Source: Raffaelea ambrosiae (taxonomy: Eukaryota > Ascomycota > Sordariomycetes > Ophiostomatales > Ophiostomataceae). Taken from it: DNA of 64,000 nucleotides. How positions within the stretch are numbered: the stretch's first letter is position 1; each line of letters begins with the position of its first letter. The DNA is taken from contig PCDI01000001.1 of the NCBI GenBank assembly GCA_002778195.1, positions 3,302,857 through 3,366,856 on the forward strand, in the 5' to 3' direction. The position numbers and the translations under genes were made by a program. Of this stretch, positions 57,204 through 64,000 are shown in pieces. The notes beneath the pieces are model-generated. The model did not search any database. It saw nothing but the letters and a program-made list of their open reading frames with translations, and was not told where the DNA came from.

Positions 57204-58089
57204 GGCTGTGAATGATTGGGTGTGTTGGGAGGCAAGTTGGCCGGTGAGAAGGAAGCTGACATCCCCTGTTCTTTGGTAGTAGCTAACTAGTTAATCAGTA
57301 GTTATTACCCGTCAGCTGCAAAAACGTTTTTGCAGGACACAGATGTGGGGTAAGAATAGTAGGGAAGGTACGTATAAGTGGCCGCCATCATAAACGGCTT
57401 GGCGGAATTTGCTTGTTTCTGTTTCAAGAAAAAGCCCACCAAGAAGAAGGCAAAAGAAACCGGAAACCGCAAACACAGAATACATGCAACTGAAAACGAT
57501 CCCTCCGTTTGGCACTGCAGCAACGGAATACCCAAACAAGCAACCCGAGTTCGTCCTGGACAAGTTCCGTTTTGGCGAGTGCGGGGATCAGGTTAGAAAG
57601 CAGATCTTTGCGCCGTGTTTTTGTTGCGGCGCAACTCTTCCGCCTGGTTCTCCCCGACTGTCGGTTTTTCTCAATGGCACCGTCTCGTATACTCTGCCAC
57701 TTCACGGAAGTAAGCTTCCTGCGTCCCCCCCAAAAAAAAGACCATCTACTTGCTCTTACAAATATGGGGTTTAATTCAGGCTCCGCTTTGCTTGAAACAG
57801 AGCTTGCCTGCACTAGGTAGTCCCGGCTAATATACATCACGAGAGAGTTCGAAATCATACTGGTAGCACCACCCTTTGCTGCGGTGGTAAAAACTTCCCC
57901 AACTTCTCCACTGGGGCAGGATGCTACCGTGATCGGGACCACTGTTCGGGAGACTCGTTCCAGCAACCGGGGGATGAGTAGTATATGAAGTAGACGCGTC
58001 CCAACCTTGGCAGTCGTTGCTGGACTTGCACTCATTTTGCCAAACCAAATCATGCCAACGCCGAGAGATTGATATCCATATTATCGAAA
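57204..58089. promoter_or_regulatory. Shared upstream region of MFS and sugar-transporter genes
   Basis: 886 bases between divergent transporter starts. It must include both promoters. An unrecognised minus-strand ORF (57424-58053, 209 codons) crosses most of it; see findings. Confidence 0.5.
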
Positions 58090-60515
58090 ATGCCTTTGTA
58101 CGGAAGAAATATGGTCTTTGTGTATGCAACAACCCATGACTCTTGAATCGTTCTCATCAACCGCTAACGAGATCCACAGCGTATGCCTCGTGGCAGGCCT
58201 CGGCATTGTTTTTGAAGGATATGACCAAGGCGTTATGGTTCGCAGACACATTGACCGCATCCCTAGAAACTGGGAATGAAAATTGAAGGCTAACCGGGAC
58301 AACATTGCCCAGTCCGGAGTCAATATCAGCCCATCGTATATTGTGAGTCTCGTGTGTTTGGAGTTACATAAAAGACTACAGCCAACTGACCATGCAGGAC
58401 CTAATGGAAATCGGAGATGGTGAAACCCTGACGATTACACAACAGTGGAAGCAGGGCGGTCTGGTAGCCATATATTACTTGGGCACACTCTTTGGTGCAC
58501 TAATGTACATCTTGCCTCCGAACAATGGCCTAATATCAAGAACGCGCACTGCTAACTCAGACAAACACAAACAGGGGCGGGGCCGTGTCTGACAAAATCG
58601 GACGAAGAAAGAGCATTGCATTCGGCTGCCTCTGGGGTCTTCTGGGGTCATCGTTGATGGCATCGGCACAGAACGCCAATTGGATGCTCTGTGCCCGGAT
58701 TATTGCCGGTGTCGGAACAGGAATTGTCAGCGCCGTTATTCCCGTCTGGGGTTCTGAACTGGTTTCCCACAACGCAAGAGGCATGGTCATGGCGTTTGAG
58801 ATGGTCGTCAACTTTGCCGGAATATCGACCTCCTGTATGTCTCCCCGCCTGGAACTACGGCAACTGCCCAGAAAGCTGACGGTTTCTCAGACTGGCTTGA
58901 GTATCTCCTGGCATACATCCACGGCGGGCACACTACTGTTCGGTGGCGATGTAAGCATACCAATTGTCGAGAGCATCTCACGATCCAGAAGCAAGACTGA
59001 CTGGTAGATTGCAGTTCCTTTGGGATTCCAGATGATGTGAGTGTCCCCCCTTGCAGGAGTCGATTGAAGTGTCGTTCTAACCTCTTTCCAGTTTCATGAT
59101 TGCTCTGATTATCCTGATGTACTTCATGCCTGAAAGCCCACGGTATAGACTCTTCCCGCCCAGACAATACACGGCATTCCATTCACCGACTAACACACGT
59201 TTGCCACAGGTGGGATATAGGAAACAAGAACTACGAGCGCGGAAAGAAAACGCTGGCGATCTTCCGCGCAAACGGAGACATCAACAATCCCGATGTGGTT
59301 GCCGAGTTCGAAGAAATCATAGCGGCCTGTGGTACGCATTGGACATCCCGTAGTTTGTTGCTTCCAGCAGGGTGGCTAACTCGGCATCATAGAACTTGAA
59401 TCAGAGTATCCCCAAAGTTACTTCAATATGGTTACGGGGTACAAGAGCGGCGACCTCCATCTCGGACGGCGAACGTTTCTCGCGGCCTGGCTTCAGATCA
59501 TGCAGGCGTGGTAAGTCCCAAGCTCGCATCGCGTCGCCTTGGGCACAGCCCATTACTCATCCTAGAAATGCAGGACGGGCGTCACGAGTGTTGTGGTCTA
59601 CTCACCCACGCTGTTCAAAATCGCCGGCTTCAGTGCCGAAAAGGTGAGAGTATGGGAAAAAAGAAAAAGAAAAAGAAAAGTCACAGTGTTTCTGGGACCA
59701 CGTGGATGCTAACTGCTACAAGGCCGATCTTCTTACAGGTTTTGCCAACATGGTGACAATGTTCTCGTGCATCCTTGCTATATTCACAATTGACAGATAC
59801 GGACGGAGAAGTGTCCTGATGGTGGGCGGCCTCGGCCAAAGCCTGTCGTTCTTCATCCTCGGCGCCTTGAGCAAGGTCGGCGCCGATCGGCATAGCAGTT
59901 CTATTGGGGCCGCTGCTGGGTCCTTTGTCTTTGTCTACAACTTTGTCTTTGCTGCGACGTGGCTCAGCGTTCCTTGGGTCTATCCCTCCGAGATCTTCCC
60001 ACTGGCTATACGCGCAAAGGGAAACGCGTTTGGCATTGTTGGTAAGACACATAGATCCACCCGCCCCCCTTCCGTCTTGGAAACCCGATTCTGATTAGTT
60101 GTTGCTTGTATTAGGATGGAGTCTTGGGTGCGGGTCCGTATCCCTCGCAGCACCGACCATGTTTGGAAAGTTGGGTCCCAGTGCTTTTTATATTCATGCC
60201 GTATTCAACCTCTTCGCAATCGCTATCGTTTATTGCTTCTTTCCCGAAACCAGTTGCCGTACTCTGGAAGAGGTCTGTGCAGCATCTCCAGCGCCCCCCC
60301 AAAAAAGAAGAAAAAAAAGAAACAGAAAAAGTTATCGAAGGCGAGTGACAAGAAGATTCACTAACATCTATCCATAGATCGACCTGCTCTTCGCCAGCAA
60401 GACGCCATTTGTATGGGACACGGAAAAGAAGTTCCAACAGCTCAGACTCGAACATGCCGAGCTTGTGCGTGGCGTGGAACGACCACAGAAGACAGCGACG
60501 GAACATATTGCTTAG
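58090..60515 (+). CDS. Sugar transporter, MFS hexose-transporter family, 14 exons
   Basis: Exons: 58090-58121, 58180-58237, 58313-58342, 58398-58504, 58575-58834, 58891-58950, 59015-59036, 59092-59142, 59210-59331, 59393-59510, 59574-59643, 59723-60041, 60115-60272 and 60378-60515, giving 474 aa. All 13 introns (55-105 nt) have GT...AG ends and all junctions keep frame. Marks of the sugar-porter family: EGYDQGVMSGVN in helix 1, QWKQGGLVAIYYLGTLFG, the DKIGRRKS loop, NWMLCARIIAGVGTGIVSAV, YFMPESPRW, DRYGRRSV, VPWVYPSEIFPLAIRAKGNA and PETSCRTLEE. The N-terminus is very short (helix 1 almost at once), where relatives usually have 15-50 more residues, so the start may be incomplete. Single in-frame stops in the raw DNA all fall in introns, so I read it as intact. 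Confidence 0.9.
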
Positions 60516-60875
60516 GTGTACCCAGTCTATGCATAATATTTTCCGGAGAAAAAAAAAAAAAAACCCTTGTCTATCATAATGAGTAGAACCCCTTTTCCAT
60601 ATGCCTTTTCTAGTAAAGTGGAAGAAAAACAAATCAAGTATCGTTGCGAAGCGCTGCGTTCGACCATCGATGCAAGAAACGAATCGAATCGCCAAAAAAA
60701 AAAAGAAGAATAAGTAAAATAAACCCTTTCGAATAAACCGAAAACAAAGCAAAACAATTGAAACCCAGACGTTGCCAAACCCTTGCGCTCATTGCTCTAA
60801 AACATGTGTCTTTTTTCTTGCTTTCACCCTAGTCCTCTTCCCTTCCCCCGTCTTTCTCGGGTGGTGTGTGCCTGT
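60516..60875. other. Spacer between convergent transporter and desaturase genes
   Basis: 360 bases with both 3' ends, A-rich at 60550-60563 and 60693-60706. No gene seen. Confidence 0.5.
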
Positions 60876-63230
60876 TCAATGCAGACCACTCTCGCCCGTC
60901 TCGGCCATGTACTTCTGACATTGGACCAGCACCCGGACCTGGTCGCCGACCTCGCCCAGACGGCTGATGACCTTGCGGTTGCCGTTGACAAAGGTGAAGA
61001 TGGAGTAGGGGATGCCGGTGTCGTGGCAGAAGGAGCGGCCCAGCTCCTGCACGCGGCGCAGGTTGTGCCGGGGCACGCGCGGGAACAGGTGGTGCATGGC
61101 CTGGAACTGGAGCCCGCCGTGGAAGAAGTCGAGCCAGCGCGGGCAGTCGACGTCCATGGTGGTGCGCAGCTGGCGCTGGGCGAAGCACTCGGACTCGCCC
61201 AGCTCCGAGGTCGACATGCCCCAGTGCGACAGCGTGATCTGGACGTGCAGCGGCATGGTGACGATGTGCGACGTCAGCACGAACGCGACGCGCATCGGCC
61301 AGTTGGGCAGCGTGCGCAGCACCAGCACGTAGCCAAACAGGAACCAGTAGCCGAGCATGGCCGTGATCTCGGCCCAGCGCACCCACCAGGCGGAGGTGCC
61401 GCCGAGCTCGGACGCGTGGCCCGAGAGGACGTGCGTCCACGAGAGCAGGTACAGGAGGAAGCGGGCGAGGCCCATCAGCGGGTAGTACGTGTACGCCTGG
61501 AAGGGCACCAGAAAGTCGGCGACGGCGTCCCAGACAAACGACTGGTTGTAAAAGGTGGAGTGCAGCGAGCGGAAAAAGGTCGGGCAGGTGGCAAAGAGGG
61601 GCACGTTCTGGACGTCCGGGTCGTGCTCCGGGTGGTTGGTGATGAGATGGTGGACGTTGTGGCTGCGCTTCCACCAGCCGATGGACAGGCCGCAGCAGAA
61701 GTCGGCAATGAAGACGCCGATCAGGGTGTCGCCGACAAAGCTCTTGGTAATGGCACGATGGCCAGCATCGTGCGCGGTGAACATGATTTGGTGCTGGAGA
61801 AGGAAAAAGGTTAGTATCAGGGAAGAAGAATGAAATGAAGAATGAAGGATAAAATGAAGAATGAAATGACGCGCATGAAATGAGAATGAAATGACGAATA
61901 AAACGAATAATGAAATGAAGAATGAAACGAATAATGAAATGACGAATGAAACGAAGAATGAAATCACGAATGAAATGAGAATGAAGTGAGAATGCAGTGA
62001 GGCATAAAATGAAAATGAACCAAGCAAAGGAACGACGTACCCAGAATAAGCCCAGAAAGACGGCTGACGGGATGTACCACTCATGGCGCAGCAGGACGAT
62101 GAACAGAGTGAACAGGGTGGTGTAGCGGGCAATCTCCTTGCCGTACTCGATGAAGTGGCACTCGTAGAGATTCTCGTCCTCGACTTGCTGGTGCAGGAGG
62201 CGATATCGACTGATAATGTCCTGCTGGACTTTGGGATCCAGCGAGGGGTACTCCTGCAGGCCCTTCTGGATGTCCTGCTCTACGGCCCAGTCGGTGAACT
62301 CGTCGCGGCTCATGTTCATGAACAGCGCCGGGTGGCCCTTGGGGAGCAGCTTGGTCTTCTCCTCGTCGCATTCGCGGTTGTCGAAAAAGTCCGAGGCGGC
62401 CAGACCGCCCAAAACGGCCTTCTCCGGGTCGGTGGAGAGAAGTGGGGCAGCCACAGCACCGCAGGCAGCCCCATGGTGGCCAGCGGCGGCCGGCTTGCGC
62501 GCTAGACACGGTGCGCTGCCGTGGTCGCATCCCGTGGAGACTGAGCTGTCGTCGGGCAAAATCTGGTCGGCCGCGCCCTCGCTGGAAAGCTCCTCCGCCT
62601 CGCCCGACGGCCGCGTCGAGACAATCTCTGGGATATCTGGGTGGCGATAAATGCCGCCGCGGATGGGGGGCGTCATATTCACCCAGGGACCGTCTGCCTT
62701 TCGACCAATCCGGTAGGCTTTCATTGTTTTGAGTGTTGCGGCGAAATGATATCTGCACAGCCCGTGTTAGCGTTATGTCGTGCAGGGTACGTGTCCTTCC
62801 ACTTCCCCTCTCTCCTTTTTTTTTTCTTTGTTTTTTTTTTTTTTTTTCTGTTTTAATTTTTCTTTTCTTTTTCTTCTTCCCGCGCTTTTATTTTTATTTT
62901 TTTTGTTGCTCCTCTTCCCCCCCCCGGAAGGATCTCCCTGCAGCGGTGTGGGATGGGGGACAGAGGACAAAAAAAGAAAAGGCGCAAAAACCTCAACACA
63001 TTTGTGTTGTTTTGTTCTGGCCCTTTTTGGGGGGGTGGGTGTACTGACGCTGTCATCTCATCCGTCGCATCTCGGCCGACCATGTGCAGGATGGCAAGAC
63101 GACCGCCAGGGTGTCTGTCAGCCCAGGAGTCCAGACGTAGAACATAATCCTCGTAGATGACGATGAGGGCGCCTTGGGCAATCATGCCCTCGACGGTCCT
63201 CGCCGAGAGGATCTGGTCGCGGCCAGACAT
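60876..63230 (-). CDS. Sphingolipid delta-8 desaturase with N-terminal cytochrome b5
   Basis: Three exons: 63230-63049, 62752-62041 and 61793-60876, giving 603 aa. The enzyme introduces the delta-8 double bond into the long-chain base of fungal glucosylceramides at the ER. The cytochrome b5 domain has heme motif DRHPGG at 38-43 and a second His in the exon 1/2 junction (TAYH). A Ser/Ala-rich linker of about 170 residues follows. The membrane desaturase has three histidine boxes: HDAGH at 306-310, HNVHH at 343-347 and QAMHH at about 540, where Gln replaces the first His as in front-end desaturases. Junctions: AGC-type donor GC|GTCAGT to GTGCAG|ATATC, and TGG|GTACGT to CTCCAG|CACC. Length and order match fungal SLD proteins. 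Confidence 0.93.
61815..62020. repeat. GAATGAAATGA-type minisatellite within a desaturase intron
   Basis: About 18 irregular copies of an 8-11 base unit based on GAATGAAATGA/GAATAAAACGA fill most of the 247-nt intron 2 of the desaturase gene. It lies between a normal donor and acceptor. Confidence 0.85.
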
Positions 63231-64000
63231 GTTGGCAAAAGAAGAAAAAAAAAAGGCGTAAAAGAGCGAAGAGGACGGGAATTGCGTGTCTAGGCACTCG
63301 TTCTGGTGTTGATTCGGCTGTGTTTTGTGTCGTTGTGTCAGGGCGTTGCCGAATTCCTCGTCAGCTGTTGTGTCAGTCCGTTTGGACTGTTCGTTTGCTT
63401 TGGACAAGGTCTGGGGTGCTCTGCAGACAAAACAGAGGTGTTCCAGCTTGATTGCTACAGACTTGGCAGCAAATGTTGAGAGGATTCGTTGAGAGGATAC
63501 TGTTCACTTAAAGGGGAATTTGGGAACGGAGAGTACGAGCAGACCCAAAGCATCCACCTCCCTTGGCATAGCAAAACCGCTTCTGCGGTGCCTATCTTTT
63601 TTCTTTTTGGCTGCCTTGGCCATTGCGGTCTAATTGTGGCCCACAAACCACAATGACGCGCGGAAAATCTCCCATGCTGGGCTCGGCTGTGCCTTCTACA
63701 GGGCGCTTTCTCTTTTTCCTCTGCCCTCTGGCCTCTAGCCGCTCCAGCCTGCGATGGTCAGGTCTGAAGTCCTTCGGTAGCGGCATATTGCCAAAAGACC
63801 TGGCCTAATACGCCCACGGGGTGCGGCTTGCCCACACAGATTGGTCCTTTGCCAAGGAATGTCGAACGATGGTTCGTGCTTTTGTTGGCAGAAGGAAACT
63901 AGGCACCAGTGAATGCAAGCGGCAACACAAAAAAAAAAATACCCCGTTTTTCTGGGGGTTGTTTGATATGCCATAAAGGGAGTCCACGAAGCAAGTCGAC
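63231..64000. promoter_or_regulatory. Upstream region of desaturase gene
   Basis: 770 bases to the window edge. It should contain the desaturase promoter and leader. Short ORFs have no motif and no neighbouring gene can be recognised. Confidence 0.45.

Noticed and set aside
58238..58312. In-frame TGA in the sugar-transporter region as a sign of a pseudogene
   Set aside because: The stop lies in a 75-nt segment with donor GTTCGC, branch GCTAAC and acceptor GCCCAG; removing it restores the expected GVMSGVN motif.
60804..61814. 336-codon plus-strand ORF opposite the desaturase
   Set aside because: Charged Arg/Val/Glu/Ala shadow; the minus strand has the three histidine boxes.
1..64000. tRNA, 5S rRNA, CRISPR or intact transposon
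   Set aside because: Scanning by eye for B-box-like GGTTCGANTCC (both strands), regular spaced repeats, and transposase or reverse-transcriptase motifs found no credible case; a covariance-model search would be needed to exclude small RNAs fully.

Overview
This window is nuclear DNA from a filamentous ascomycete fungus. The genes are split by short introns (mostly 55-310 nt) with GTRNGT-type donors, CTAAC-like branch sites and CAG/TAG acceptors. They encode typical Pezizomycotina proteins: a Mis6/CENP-I kinetochore protein, an Eis1-like eisosome protein, a fungal LCCL-domain membrane protein, Sfk1 and a sphingolipid delta-8 desaturase. The GC-rich coding sequence, broad C/T-rich and homopolymer-rich intergenic DNA and protein flavour suggest a Sordariomycete, perhaps near Ophiostomatales (Sporothrix-like). 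That placement is inference, not proof.

Layout. 1-3992: no gene seen. 3993-5887 (-): double-GNAT protein that looks like the C-terminal half of the fungal GH3-GNAT fusion family without its GH3 domain. 5888-12627: 6.7 kb gene-poor stretch with several tandem repeats. 12628-22741: CENP-I/Mis6 (+), CAF16-like ABC ATPase (+), short-chain dehydrogenase (-), an acyl-protein-thioesterase-like protein without its catalytic triad (-), and an LCCL-domain membrane protein (-). 23717-31392: QTRT2 queuosine enzyme subunit (+), AP-3 delta adaptin (-) and EMC2 (+), the last two divergent. 31393-36190: gene-poor. 36191-41965: coiled-coil/ubiquitin-like protein (+), COQ10 (-) and TRM140/METTL2-type tRNA m3C methyltransferase (+), the last two divergent. 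41966-44984: gene-poor. 44985-50853: Eis1-like eisosome protein (+) convergent with Sfk1-like protein (-). 52404-53369: ankyrin pseudogene with two in-frame TGA stops. 53476-60515: a more accessory block with an FMN-dependent 2-hydroxyacid dehydrogenase (-, 7 exons), an MFS transporter (-, 3 exons) and a 14-exon sugar transporter (+). 60876-63230 (-): cytochrome-b5-fused sphingolipid delta-8 desaturase.

Most genes are unrelated housekeeping functions in ordinary fungal order: kinetochore, vesicle coats, ER insertion, tRNA modification, ubiquinone and plasma-membrane domains. Eis1 and Sfk1 both belong to plasma-membrane organisation. The 52-60 kb segment (decayed ankyrin gene, oxidase, two transporters) is the part that looks most variable. 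I rebuilt exon structures by hand from splice signals and protein-family expectations, and every model given keeps the reading frame across all junctions. I saw no phage, CRISPR, rRNA, tRNA or intact transposon, and I could not identify a clearly new multi-gene system. The best leads are the GH3-less GNAT protein, the triad-less hydrolase, the exceptionally split sugar transporter, the stop-free 60-nt intron in the Eis1 gene and the ankyrin pseudogene.
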